Shown one piece after another: positions 1 to 12,800 of a stretch of DNA of 64,000 bases. Origin of the DNA: Kryptolebias marmoratus (taxonomy: Eukaryota; Chordata; Actinopteri; Cyprinodontiformes; Rivulidae); the NCBI RefSeq assembly GCF_001649575.2, contig NC_051433.1:9431126-9495125 (forward strand), read 5' to 3'. The stretch's first letter is position 1. Each line of letters begins with the position of its first letter. The notes under the pieces are model-generated. The model saw nothing but the letters and a program-made list of their open reading frames with translations. It did no database searches and was not told where the DNA came from. The position numbers were made by a program, and so were the translations under genes.

Positions 1-157
1 CCTAACCCCTTCAGCCCTGAGGAGGCCCTAACCATAGCCCAGGCCCAAAAGGCCCTAACCCCTTCAACCCTGAGGAGATCCTAACCCTAGCCCAAGGCCA
101 AAAGGCCCTAACCCCTTCAACCCTGAGGAGACCCTAACCCTAGCCCAGGGCCAAAAG
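1..157. repeat. 53-bp telomere-like minisatellite (about three units, cut by window edge)
   Basis: Three head-to-tail units of 53 bp begin with ccctaacccc at about 0, 53 and 106. Each holds two CCCTAA-type telomere-like hexamers separated by a ttcaaccctgaggag segment and an agcccaggccaaaagg segment. The array runs off the left edge of the window and stops near 157. Because 53 is not a multiple of three and the frames contain stops, it is not coding. It lies in the nckap1l intron just before the first visible exon. Confidence 0.9.
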
Positions 158-651
158 TTATTAGAAGACAAAAATAAAGGAAGTATGCCAAAGCGATTTT
201 CAAAGACGAGAATGTTTTTGAAGGAATTGAAAAGATATCATTGCATTTCTGTTGATAAAATATTAGTAAATAAAGTTATTTTTTTTTGAAAACCATAAAA
301 GTTACAATCATCAAAAATCATACTACCCATTATGTAAATACATCATAGCTCAAACTGAGTGACTCAGCATTCACACCTATTCAACTGCAACAATGAACAA
401 AAACAGTTTTCTCGGATACATTTTGTATTTATCTTAATACTGATACTTTACAGTCTGTTGATAGTCTAATTGGAAATTTAAATATTTATGTGAGTTGTCC
501 AAGACTTTGACAATGACTGAAGCTGCTCTGTCACAACAGTAGTTTGACATCCAGTGTCTCTCTTGCATTTTATGAAGCGACTCTGCCTTGGAGTCTTTCC
601 TCTGCTGAAGTATTGTTCAGAAACTGTGATCGGTTTAATGTGCACCTCCAG

Positions 652-3600
652 GTGGAGAGAATGCCCTGAAGAGGATGACCATCATCGGGGTGATCCTGTC
701 CTTCCGATCGATGGTGCAGAACTGTCTGAAAGACGTAAGATCCAACAGGATTATAGAATAACTCATTAAATGAAACTGCTTATAATATGGTGCAGGTTTG
801 AAAGATATGCAGATTTGTTATGAGGGTATAAAAACACATAATATTTTGTTATATAAGTTGATTTAAGCCTAAAAGAGCAACTAATAGCAGGATTGAGGTG
901 AAGATCTGTGAAAAATAGAATTATTTTCTCTAAAAGAATCAAAAAAGGTTTCTTTGTTCTCCATGAGGAGACCCTAACCCTAGCCCTGGGCCTTTTCTGA
1001 CAAAGACGCCCAGGTGTTTATTAATGAACTAAGATGCATTTATTTTTTATGTTAACAGGAACCACAAGTATGGTTTAACAAGGAGATTTACAATAACACA
1101 ATGCTAAAATATTTGAAAAAAAAAAAACAGCTTTGCATTTAAATAAACAAAAGCTCTGAGAAACTCAGCTTAAAATCAATTATTCAGGCGTCCCATCAGG
1201 GGGCTGTGCTCTGTGGATATCATAAAACAAAGAGACAGCTCCTTAAATAATTAAAAGAAAATAGTTTTATTATGTCATGAACCCTAATCCCTTTGAAAGA
1301 CATCAAGTATTCCAAATAGCACAACTTAAAAAACCTCAGCAAACATATAAACATCAATAGAGTGCAGTAATAATCAAAAGTAACATTATTCTTCACAGCA
1401 GAGAGGTTCTCAGTTTAAACCTTGACTGTGCATATCTTTCTGTGTGCAGTTTGCATTTTCTCCTCATGCCTTCAGTGGTATTATGAAGATAATCTGCCTT
1501 CCGAGGTTAATTAGGGTTCAAATGTGATTTTAGGAGTGAATGTGAGCATGTGTGGTTGTCTCATAAGACTCTGTTCTGGTCTTGTGATGGACTGTTGGAT
1601 CTCTCCGAGGTGAGGTCCAGTACCATAATAGTTTTTGCTCAGTAACATTTGGAATGGGCTCCATTATCTTGCAAACCTAAATCAGAAAAAGTGTAGTTCA
1701 TTATAAGTGTTTTTCATAAATCGCAAATAAAAATGCAATGAACCCACATAAACTGATGCAGAAATTTGACACAGTGTTTTTTTTTTCTTTATTATTAACA
1801 AAGAAATTATTTCAAACCACCTTCTTAATAGGTTTGTAGTGTTCACACAATGTCAGAGTTATGTTTCAGTTTCACAGTCTCTGGTTTTTATGTTTATATG
1901 TCAGTTTACCAAAGTATCTATAGCACTGATGCATGCACTTTGTTTAACTGAAATAAATAAGAAAGATGTTAAATATTAAAGGTAAACGGCAAGTTTTGTT
2001 GTGCTCAATTCCTCACTTAAATTCGACGTAATAGACATAAATGTAATCTCTTTTTATGGGTGATTCAATAATCCAGATACTGCAGAAACATTGTCCCTTC
2101 CTGATGGGGCCCATTGAGAGCCTGAGAGACTTCATCACTCCTGAAGCTGACATCCAGGTAAACACAGCTTTTATACAGAGAACCGCACTTCAGCTAGGTC
2201 ACTGTATGTTGATATTCTACTGAAGAATAAAAGTGCACTGATCCAAGTGTGCAGTACATTTACTTTGGAGACATCTTGTTGAGGAGGTAATTTTTTTGTC
2301 ATTCGAAGCTGGGGGTGCAGAAAATAACACGTGGGCATGATGCAAAATACTGCAAGATACATGGTGAATCAGAAAATCAGAGTTTGAGAATTTTAGGAGA
2401 AACAAGATTTTGAAGGTCCTCAGTACCCACCAAACTGAATTCCTAATCTCCCTCCGGAGCAATCTGTGTGACCGTGACTCATGAACTCTCCCTCCCCTTA
2501 CTTACGTCTGGCCTCTGAGTGAGGCATGACAGCCGTGCCACAGTCCTGGCCAGGATAACCCCAAATACGTCAGCAGCCCTCTCATGCCTCCGTGAGAGAG
2601 AGAGACTGATTGCGGCTGCAGCTTTTGCTCTTTGAACCACATCAATGAGCCACAGTCTGCTCAGACAAGCCAACCATGAATGCAACCAGAAAAGGGGCAA
2701 GATCAAAAGTTCTGCTTTGAGACAAAGACCCCTCACCGATTTCGTGGAACTCTTTTCACACCTAATATTTAAATTTTTTCCTGCCATAAGACAGAAAACG
2801 ATAAATATGCATTCCACCTGCTATGATAAGGTGATATGGTGGGTCAGAATAAAAAATAGTAAGTAAATAGGTTTATCAGTCTAATCAGAGACCAATTTGT
2901 GCTATAAATGAGTATAAAATACTTCCTGTGAACATTTTACTATTTTTTTTTTTTTTTACTAAAGCTCTGAAGCTCATATTGTAGCCCAAATATTCTTAAT
3001 TATTTATGATCTTGCAGGTGACCTTGAGCATTTTTGAACTGGCTTCTGCAGCAGGGCTAAAATGTGATATTGATCCCGACCTTGTAGCAGCTATTGGCAA
3101 CATGAAGACAGGTACCACTTTAACTGTTTGTGGCTCTTCAAATCCAAGCATACAATGCTGAAAGTACAGACATGGAGTATTAAAGATAAAATGTTCTTTG
3201 ACATTTATTATGCTATGAATAACTTACAGATAACACATCAGTTGAAGAGGAGTTCAAGCTCTCTCGTTTGCTGCTCGTCTACATCGCTGTGTCCCTGCCG
3301 TCCCTGACTCTGGATCCAAACTCCATCTACAGCCGAGAGCATGGAGGTGCATAATCAGTCGCTCATTTCAGCTGCTACAGACTCCGCTTGACAATAATTA
3401 TTCTCCAGACAGCTCCCAACTAAACTCTAATCAGTTGTTCCTCCATCCATTATTTACCAGCTGCTGATAGTGTATATAAAAAGGCACTCCGCCCTGAAAC
3501 ACTCGCATCATACTTTCCAGTCTGACATGGTCTGAAAATAAAGCATGTTGTCTAATAAGAAACACGTTTTAGTTGCGAGACTTTTGTTTATAGATAACTC

Positions 3601-5349
3601 CAGCTGACGTGCATCAATACAGTTACTTTTGGCATGTGGCCCTGTTGACCCTAACTGCTTGGCTTTGAGCCTAGACTGAAACATTAAGAGAAGCAAATAG
3701 CCAAGATTTCTATCGGAGCATAAAGTGGCGTTTGTCTCAGATTATTTTCTTTGCCTTTATTTTCCATTGACGTATTTGAAACCAATTAACCCTGTGAGCC
3801 TGAGGAAATATGCCCAGCATGCTTCCTCTTAAGTGTTACACATCATTAAGTAAATTTCTGCAATTGCCCTGGCCACAAAAACATCCTCTCTGCTGTTTAA
3901 ACACAGGGCATGCTTTCCACAGTAATTTTCAGTGATTTAAAAAAGAAATTATATTTATTTTCAGGCCACAACAACAACATCCACTGTTTAGCTGCAGCCA
4001 TCAACCAGCTGGCTGCTGCCATGTTCACCATTCAGAACCAGAACATAGAGCAGCAGCTTAAGGAGTTTCTCCTGGTGAGTAGCAAATTCTTTCTTACAGA
4101 AGCTTTCTCTTGTAAACAAATGCTTAAAACCCAAAACCTTTTTTTTTAAATAAAATTTTAAACAGTCTTAGTCCTAAACGGAACCAGGTAAAAGACGTTT
4201 AAGAGGAGAAAATGACTCAAACAGTAAACACCAAGTCATTGCTTGTGGAGAACAAACATCTGAATTAATTTCACAGGCAACCGCTTTGATGCAGATCCAC
4301 AGAAATTCAAATAAACCCTTACATTTCAAACGTGACAAACGGTTGCCTGGGCACACATGTCTGACCATGTTTCTGTTAAGGAACTTTCTCAGGACACTGC
4401 CAACCTTTTGGCCCAGCTGAGGTCACAACCAGCATCATGAAAGCATTCCTCTAGTTTGATTTGTCTCGTTTTTAACTGCGTATCATTCCACAGCTGGCCT
4501 CCTCCGCCCTGCTTCAGCTGGGCCAAAGTGTGGAAAGAGTGGAGGTCAAAAACCGAGAGGCCATCTACCTGCTCCTACACATGGTACGCTTTCTAGTATA
4601 ATCAAAACAATTTACTTTGTGTGGGTTATTGGTTTGACTTGTGGAAAATGCTGGCACCTTAATAACCCAACAAAAGCACTCATATCATATTTAACAGTTT
4701 AACAGTAAACTCATGTGGGAAATTAATGAATGTATTCTATTAATATAATTATAAATACATAAAAGTGGTTCAGACGTTTTACTCTAAATGTATTTTTTGT
4801 ATGAGAGTTATAAGATGTATTTATTTATGTAGCTAGAATCCATAGATTTAATGTTAAAGTTATTTTTCCACAGTTATAAAGAAGTATTTATTCCTCTGTG
4901 TTAGTGCATTAAAATTTCATCAGTGAGCCTCATTGAAGGGCAAATTGCTTTGCTTAAATGAAACAAATTTCAAGTTATTTCATTGTGCACTGTCCCAGTG
5001 AGGTAAAAAAACAAACAACAAAAACCCCAGAAAAAACCCAGACCAAATTGACATTTCTTGCATGTTTTTATTTAAAGAAATAAACTTTAAAATACAGTAT
5101 TTTGCTTTAAATTTCTGCTTCATAGGTGCACAAAAACATTGTTTTTTTACAGCTTTTAATCTGTTAATAAAATCTGAGACCAGTAGTAAACAAATAAGTT
5201 AACCCCTGGTCTTTTGACATCGATTTATTTAGATTGTGGAGGAGTCTCCATTCCTGAGTCAAGACATGCTGGAGAGCTGCTTCCCGTATGTTCTTCTCCG
5301 AAACGCCTACAGGGAGGTGTACAAGGCCTTTGTTGTCACTGTGGGCTGA
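652..5349 (+). CDS. nckap1l: Nck-associated protein 1-like (Hem-1), 3' part: last seven coding exons
   Basis: This is the C-terminal 229 residues of a HEM/NAP1 family protein, a core scaffold of the WAVE regulatory complex that links Rac to Arp2/3-driven actin assembly at the cell cortex. Coding exons: 652-734, 2077-2157, 3018-3111, 3230-3346, 3965-4074, 4494-4583, 5233-5349 (stop TGA 5347-5349). All junctions are GT/AG and phases join without a frameshift. Visible family blocks are [34 protein letters not shown], and near the end [26 protein letters not shown] fits NCKAP1L better than NCKAP1, which as I recall reads NAYHAV. The neighbours pde1b and ppp1r1a also fit the NCKAP1L locus. The family is about 1,100 aa, so roughly 80% lies upstream of the window. 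In mammals the gene is haematopoietic; expression here is inferred only. Confidence 0.92.
961..992. repeat. Isolated partial copy of the 53-bp telomere-like unit
   Basis: A single ~31-bp stretch (ccatgaggagaccctaaccc and the following tagccctgggcc) matches the middle of the 1-157 unit with about two mismatches, in the same orientation. It sits on the other side of the 652-734 exon, in the next nckap1l intron. Confidence 0.75.
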
Positions 5350-5748
5350 AGACTTCTTTTTTTTTTTAAATGTTTTAGATACTGTATATCATTGAGCAAA
5401 AATAGTTTTTATTGCATGTGCTTTGTTTTAAGTTCCATTCATCTTTGTATTTACACCGGTCTCCACTCAGGCTGATAACGGACTTGGATAATTTGATGTG
5501 TGAATTCCCGGGAGAAAAAATGTTTTACTTACGATAGATTTTCATCAGCTGTAGTGTTACTAACATCATTAAAATTATTCAGATCAGCAGCAAAGATAAA
5601 TTGTCTCATTTTGTATTACAAGCAATATGCAATATAGCAATATAAGCACCTACCAGGGGAGCCGATAAAGGAAACATACTTTTAAAAATGGTTTTACTAT
5701 CAAAGATTATCCAGCACTAAAGCATTTTGATGTAGCTGTTGTGTAACA

Positions 5749-5766
5749 ATATATATATATATATAT
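5749..5766. repeat. TA dinucleotide microsatellite
   Basis: An uninterrupted AT/TA run of about nine units between nckap1l and pde1b. Confidence 0.85.
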
Positions 5767-8089
5767 CCTAGAAACTAAATAATAACAAAAATAACAATAT
5801 ACTTTGTTTCTTTTTGGTTTAAATTCAACATGTCTTTCTTATCTTTCTCATATTTGTCCTCCACCCTCACTATCCTCCTTTCCCTCCTCTCTGCAGGAAA
5901 GTAAGTCTTGTCATCTTCATATTTCATGAACAATTTAGATGAAGCACTCCAGTTCTGCAGAAGCAAAAGTGCTTGTAGCTAATTTTAGACAACCCTTTTT
6001 GCGATTATCTTTTGCAACCAGCACTGTCTCTTCATTTTTCTCTCTTTCTCTGCTGTCTCATTCAACCAGTGCTGCAGCTGCTGAGTCTGCGCTCAGTTGC
6101 CACACTGGAGATGCATCCATCCATCTATGCAGAGCCTGTGTGTATGTACAAGCTCCATGTTTCTGTATCTCAGCTTGAGCCTCCACTTGAAGGCTCAAGA
6201 GGTTGAATTCCCACTACAGGGAACATTTACATGAGGGCAGACGAGCTTCCATGAAAAAAACAAACGAGAGTAAACAGCACGCCACAAAAGAACAATTCAA
6301 AACTGCAAGCAGAGTTGCCACAGCACTGAGCAAATGTTTGTGGTATAGATAAAAAGGGTTAAAGTAACTGAGCACACTGTAAAACAAGACCTTGTGAAAC
6401 ATTTGAAAGTGATTTCCCATCAAAACACACGCAGACCCATCTTTCATGTTTGCATATCTCCTTGTTTTTGTACCCAGGGAGTGGTCTCATGTCAGCAGGG
6501 AGGTTCGCTCATTTTCGTTTCATCATTCCTGCCATCAAACACTTGAAAGCCCTGTAAGCTGCCTCTTTATGAGACCCTTAATGCCCTTTTTTCAGTTCTT
6601 ATTCTTTTGAGGATTTGAGGGAATTTTTCCCTTTCTTGTTTAAAGGGTTGCTGTGCTCTTATTGTTAGTTTGTTGTGTGAGTAAAACAGTAATTTATCCA
6701 GTAAGCTGCTTATATGTAACAATTGTTTAATTCAAATTTATTAGTGGCAAAAGAACAATAATTGTTCTTTAAGTATATTATAACGAGTATAAATTATGTA
6801 AATGTAGTTCTACATTTGAGTAAAGACAGTAAGATTCATTTGACTACTTATGTGCCAAATTATATTTAGCACTTACAGTAAATTGGCTTAGCTTTTGTTA
6901 ACACATACTGGGAAAAAAAAGCCACTTTAAAGCAATTTGTTGGATCACCTTTATCTTTAATTGTTTTAATACGCTCGTACATTAACACAGCATTTATTTT
7001 AATCAAGAGCTGCATTCATTTTTTACCAAGATTTTGTGCTGAGCATAAAAACACCATGTAAAATCGTTTATATGCCAGAAGTCTGTGATGGCTAAGCCAT
7101 GGTATGAAAACTGTTTTATAATCCATAAATCAGTCTTTTTCAGTTTAAGATCAATAAATCCTGATCCGCTTGCAATATGGTCCTTTTGTCCAAATATTAA
7201 AAAAAAGGCTAGAAAAAAAAAAAATTCAACCTCGGGCAATCTGAAGGAGGTCAGCTGACCCCATTCTTTGCTAATAATGTTTCTGAATCTAGCTGTGACC
7301 AACTGAAACAGCTCCTGATAATTGATCCACAAACAAAATGTTGAAATGTTGAGACTTTTACTTCTTTTTCTAATGGAATTATTAGACAGATGCAGAGAGA
7401 ATATTTTGGTACCTTTTCTGCATGCTTAAGCTCTGCATGCAGTTGAACTCAGCTTCACTCCTCATCGTGCTCTGAGACCCTGAGGGACAGTTAATGATGG
7501 AAACTCTGGTCCCTGTATACAGACTCTCTGCTGATGGTGTTGGTGACACAGTGCCTCTTCTGTTGAGTTGTTATGCACTAAGCATCACACACACACACAC
7601 CAGCAGCACACCTTCACACACACACAAAGCATACACGCTCTAAAATACACAGAGGAGAACTGTGTGTCAAAAACACTTTAAAAACATAAACAACATCAAC
7701 ATGCACACATAAATCACGTGTTAAACATACATGAAAACACAAAGGCATAAACTCAGTTTGGTTTTCTCTCCAACACCAATTGACACTAACACACACACAC
7801 ATGCACCTGACCTGGGGCAGCAATACAGACGGGAAGCCATGACGCCAACATGCAAGATACACAGAAGAGCTGATAGAAATCTGACTCTTGTGACATGGGC
7901 AACCACTCAGGAACGGTAAGATGTTGTTTTTGTATTACTCTGCATTAAATTTACGAAATACAACCAAACTGTACAGTTTGATGTGATCTTTGGCTTTTTT
8001 AAAAGATCACCTCAAAGATCACACAATGAGCCTAATATATTTGGGCAGGGTGCACTTTGTTATTTTGGATTTTATATGTCAGATGCTAA

Positions 8090-8345
8090 GATGGCACCGG
8101 TTTGCTTATTTCCGCGCTCATGTGCGACTTATCCAACGCTTGAGATTAGCTGCGACGGCCATCTTGAACTGGGTTGACGCCAAAAGGTAATGAGTTGTAG
8201 ATGGACAACCAATAAACAATTTCGGAAAGTTTCATTAAAATCTGTTCTTCGATTCATGAGATATTTTGCTAATGGTACAGACAAACAAACTCATCCACAG
8301 ACACACAGACATGGGCAAAAACATGATCTCTCTGCCTTTGACTTT
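8090..8345 (+). repeat. Dispersed repeat family, copy A
   Basis: It carries the family landmarks gccatcttgaactgggttga (8158-8177), then tttcattaaaatctgtt and gagatattttgctaa, and ends in an acagacatgggcaaaaacat segment. The same landmarks recur at 37866-38350, 54360-54640 (inverted) and 62143-62570. The family is unassigned. It is probably a decayed mobile repeat; no transposase is visible. Confidence 0.7.
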
Positions 8346-9537
8346 ATAGAAGGGTGATACATATATTTAACATAATCTGTTTTATATTTTTTAGTAACAT
8401 ATCACTTCTTTTGTGTTCAGTCAGAAATTGTTGACACATGATTCTGAACAGTAAAAATGACTCTGTGCTCCTTTCCACTCACCTTCTCTCACATCTGGTT
8501 CATGCAGGGACACACAACATTTAGTTATGATTTATGGTGGCCATAAAGTCAGATTTTTTCTCCTGAAGTGTGAGGTCAAATGATGATTGGCTCAGGGCAG
8601 TTTGTGGACAGACAGAGATCAGAGAGTGTGTGTGCTCTCTGAGAGAGAGAGTGAAACAATAAATGATGAGTGGTAGGAAGAAAAAAAAAATCACTACTTT
8701 AGAGTGTAAAACAAGTGGTTGGCAACCCCAGGAAGTGACAGCACTCCTGAATTACTTCTTTGCCCTTTTGTTGTGTTTAACTGCTTTTTGTAGGTTTGTT
8801 GATGTTTTTCCCTCTGTAGTTGATTTATTCCCAAAACTGACACGAGATGGAGAATCAGATGTTGTAATGTTGATTCTCTTCATTTTTACACTACGTTGTG
8901 GCATGTCAAAGAGCATGGGAGCATGAGAGTCAGTCTGACCCAACAGGCAAAGAAGGAGATGGACAGCAGGCAGGGGTTTTCCCAAGCCACGCTGTTGCAT
9001 GACTCTCACAACACTCTATAAATAAAGACTGGCAATAGATTTAGGATCTAGAGCTGTAAACGTGTTTGAGAACAACTTTTACCGTCTCCACTGATCTTCT
9101 GCTTTTGTGTGATGTCCTTTTATGGGGCCTCAAGGAACTAAAATGCCCTTTTTTAGCCAGACATCCTCTCCTCATTTCTCTCCAAAGAGTTGTGGGATTT
9201 TTTATCCGTGTGACATTCGAAGATGATCTGTGGACTTTGTTGTTGAGATGAAGCTGTTGTGGACAGCTTTCGAGGGCGACTTTTGTTTGTATACTTTGGT
9301 GTTTGTGCCTCTGGTGGGTTTCAGTGAAAGCCTCCCTGTGTAGTTCCCTGATTTGTGGCTGCAGTGGAAAACTCTCATTTGGGATTTGGAAACTCATGGC
9401 TTGAAAGCCTTGCAGTCAACACTTCATCCACGAGTGAGGTCAACTCTCTTACACTTCATACAACGGCTGTATACAGACACACAAACATTCACTCATAGAA
9501 GAAGGGGAAAAAAAAGACCGCAGCTTGTTCTCTGCCT

Positions 9538-9543
<6 letters not shown>

Positions 9544-9573
<30 letters not shown>
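9544..9573. repeat. CA dinucleotide microsatellite upstream of pde1b
   Basis: About 14 uninterrupted CA units roughly 250 bp before the pde1b start codon, followed by an alternating purine/pyrimidine stretch (gcgcacacgtgtatgtgcac). Confidence 0.95.
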
Positions 9574-9574
<1 letters not shown>

Positions 9575-9821
9575 GCGCACACGTGTATGTGCACACACTG
9601 ACACAGTTTAGACTGAGTAACCAATCAGAGAGAAGTAGAGTAAGTCCCTCCAGAAGTGGGTGGGAGAGCTGCTGAAAGTGTCTCAGGACACATAAAGTTT
9701 GCATTGGTGGTTTGGAGAACTTTTCAGCTTACTACTGCTCTGAAATAATTTTCCTTTTCATCATTTTACTTTTCTTTATAACTGAACTCTGGGGTCCATC
9801 CGAGCACAGCTTGAGTGTGGG

Positions 9822-12800
9822 ATGGCTGAACTGGTGCGAATCCGCAAGAAAAAGCTGCAGATACCAATCTCTAGGTAAGACGTAGGGTTAGATTAAATTA
9901 AGTTGAGTGCGCTTTAATCCTCTTCATGATTGCATACATAAGACTGAAGGAATTTTCTTAATTAAACTGCTACATCTGTAAAATGAACACAACATGTTTT
10001 TTTTTCATTTTGTGATGGGTTTTGTTGTTCTGCAGAAGTGGAAATATGTGACTCAAACTACACAGATGGTTTCACAGATAACCAATGCAAAGAATAAAAA
10101 AAGTGTCATGACAATGAGGTTTTGTTGACTTCTTGTTTAAAATTGCAGTAGGTTTAAAAAAAATGTAGTGACATGTCTTGCCACTGCCAGTGTTAGCTCA
10201 AACACTTGCACATGCTTTTGCTATGGGAGGGAAACTTGTTGCAGAGGTGGAGGGTCATGTGGTTTTGTTTTGGTTAACATACTGATGTGTCAGAGTGTGC
10301 AAGTGTCAGAGCTTGAAGCTTTACTGAGAGTTTCTTCAGGTTGCAAAACTTGTAAAACTATAGTTGCCACATTTTAACAGATTGCAGTTTCTAAAGCTTT
10401 TGTTTTGACATGAGTTTTCATTTGATCTGAATCTAGTGTTCTCTATTTTTCTTTGTAAATGTGGACAAGATTGGAAAAGAGAAACCCTTTTTGCTGACAA
10501 AGCTGATGCCGTTCTGTCTCCTTCGGTGTCGAGCAGATAGATACTTAGAGCGAATGATACTACACAGAGTAGAAATTCAACAAAGTTTGAGCCAAAGGAG
10601 GATTTGTTTTCTTTTTGTATAAACAAAATTTCACAAGTACCTTATGACAAGTAATATCCTGTAAATGTTCTGTCAGAAGCTTTTCAACTGCAAGCAGTTA
10701 AAACAAAAAAAGACCACCTTATCATAAAAGCTTACTTGGGGTTGAAAGTGAGCCATGGTATTCAGTGGCTTGCTATTTTTATGACTCAACAGCTTTTGAA
10801 AGCCCTCACCAGTGTGATAAACACTTGAAAAAGCCGTGAGCATCTCTTCCCCGGGAGCTGGTTCCATGCATTTGGCCTTGTGTAGTTTGAGCACCATATG
10901 GGTGGTTAACTAAAACACTGTAGAGAAATTATTTGTGACCCAAATGTGCTAGTATATCAAACAGACAGAAAATTCAATCGAATCAAACCTGAGAGATTCC
11001 ATCTCTTATAAATGAGACCGTTCATCTCAGCTGACTTGGATTAATTCCTGAGATAATTGACATCAACACACAGGAGGTGGGTTACACTGCGAGCATTTGC
11101 TTTTTATTACACTGCAGGAGATAAACATGTTTCCATCAGTGCGGTGTCATAACCTGATTAAAAGTTTCAAAATCAAGAAAGAGCAACATGTTCTCAAAAC
11201 ACCAGAAGGACATGTTTTTCATTGAGTGAATTTTGACTGAATCTGGTTTACATAGCATCCCAAACATGGAAAGTTTTTCCTCCCATGGAAAATCCGGCAC
11301 TAGTGAAGCATTTTGCCACTGGCTGTCTTGTTGGAGTTGTTGGCATTCAAATAATTCCCAAATGAATAATTCCTTCTCATGGGGATTTTTTTAACCTGTT
11401 GTTAATGCTCTCTTTGGATTGTGTTTCACTCTTTCGTGACAGAGGAGACTGCTGGAAATCCTTGATGACAGAACATCTTCAAGTTCAAAGAATTTATAGC
11501 AGACTGAGTCACACAAAACAAAAGTGCTTTATGGGGGAGGGGGAGAGAGGCAGGACAAAGATAGCAATCTAAACTATTTTTTATTTGTTTCTAATATTTC
11601 TGTTCTACCTCTGAATATTTTGCTTTTTTGTTATTGCTGTTGGTGCTGCTACGTTATGTGGAGAAAACTACCTTATTTTGTTCAGTGTCACAGTCTGAAA
11701 ATTTTATTTTTTTAGGCTTAGGAGCATGTTGAAGCAGCTTGAGGAGAAAGATGTGGATTTTGAAGAAATCAAGAAGAATTTGGATTTTACGGCATCGTTA
11801 CTGGAGGCAGTCTACCTCGATGGCACAAGGTAAGACAATGACACTATAATACTTAAACAGTTTAAGGAATATTTAAAAAGTAGGGAAAAGTAATATAGAA
11901 ATTGTTGCTTAAAAATATGTTTCAGGGATGAGAAGAGGCTAAAAAAAGATAAGTTTAAAAAAGCTTTCAAACAAATGTGTTTAAATTAGTAATATATAAT
12001 TATAATACAATATAATATATTATAATTACTTATATATGACAAATTTTAATCTAACTTTCTTTTTTAAGCTGGTAAATAGCTGCTAAATAAGCCTAAATTA
12101 TCACAAATTGTCCAACAGAGAGCTAAAGGCTATAAACTATTTTTTTATTATTGATTTAAAGAACAAAATAGTCAACATCCAGTTCAAAACCAGAAACCGC
12201 AGACAACAGCTAAACTAAAAAATTCATTGTAAAGTTTTGATGTAAAGTTTGTTTTGTCAAACTTTCAAACCTTCACACTTGCCAGTTTCCTGCTTACAAT
12301 TAACAAATTTAAAAACTGAACTTATTATTTTAAACCAGTGGTCTTCTCACCACCTTACTTGCACCTTGCTTCGGCGCTCTTCTCTGTCAGAAAACATCCA
12401 AAGTTAAACGTTAATGATGTACAGGGTGGGCCATTTATATGGATACACCTTAATAAAATGGGAATGGTTGGTGATATTAACTTCCTGTTTGTGGCACATA
12501 AGTATATGGGAGGGAAAAAACTTTTCAAGATGGGTGGTGATGATGGCAACCTTTTTGAAGTCGGCCATATTGGATCCAACTTGTTTTTTAAAAATATTGT
12601 GCACAGCCAAGAATGCAGTTCTGCAAGCCGTGCACACAAAAATAGGCCTAGATTTTTAAAATCTAGCACCTCAAAAAAAGGCCTCATAGATTGCTGGTTG
12701 CTTGGTTACAAATACTAAAAGTTCATTAAGACCGCGGCACTAAAACTACCTGTTTTTTCATAATCACAATTTTGAGTCACCAGCTAGCCTCCAACAGGTA

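Larger units (their letters stand above)
5350..9821. other. Intergenic: nckap1l 3' flank and pde1b upstream region
   Basis: The first part is nckap1l 3'UTR. ATTAAA at 5568-5573 is a plausible polyadenylation signal about 220 nt after the stop. The rest holds a TA run (5749-5766), interrupted CA tracts near 7590-7625 and 7790-7802, one dispersed repeat copy (8090-8345) and a long CA tract (9544-9573). No open frame here looks like an exon of a known gene. The pde1b 5'UTR and core promoter must lie just before 9822, but I see no clear TATA box. Confidence 0.6.

Noticed and set aside
1..157. Possible CRISPR-like or true telomere array
   Set aside because: Units are contiguous with no unique spacers, the setting is a vertebrate intron, and the 53-bp unit is not a simple TTAGGG array.
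554..769. 71-codon open frame over the first visible nckap1l exon
   Set aside because: It is the wrong frame across exon 652-734; the [17 protein letters not shown] frame matches the HEM family and splices in phase to the next exons.
9041..9397. 118-codon minus-strand open frame upstream of pde1b
   Set aside because: No recognisable domain, no splice or promoter context, and an overlapping plus-strand frame; consistent with chance.
10336..10626. 96-codon minus-strand frame in pde1b intron 1
   Set aside because: No domain and no splice context; the intron has no other coding signal.
12338..12718. 126-codon plus-strand and 110-codon minus-strand overlapping frames
   Set aside because: Both overlap a transposon end and neither resembles a known protein.
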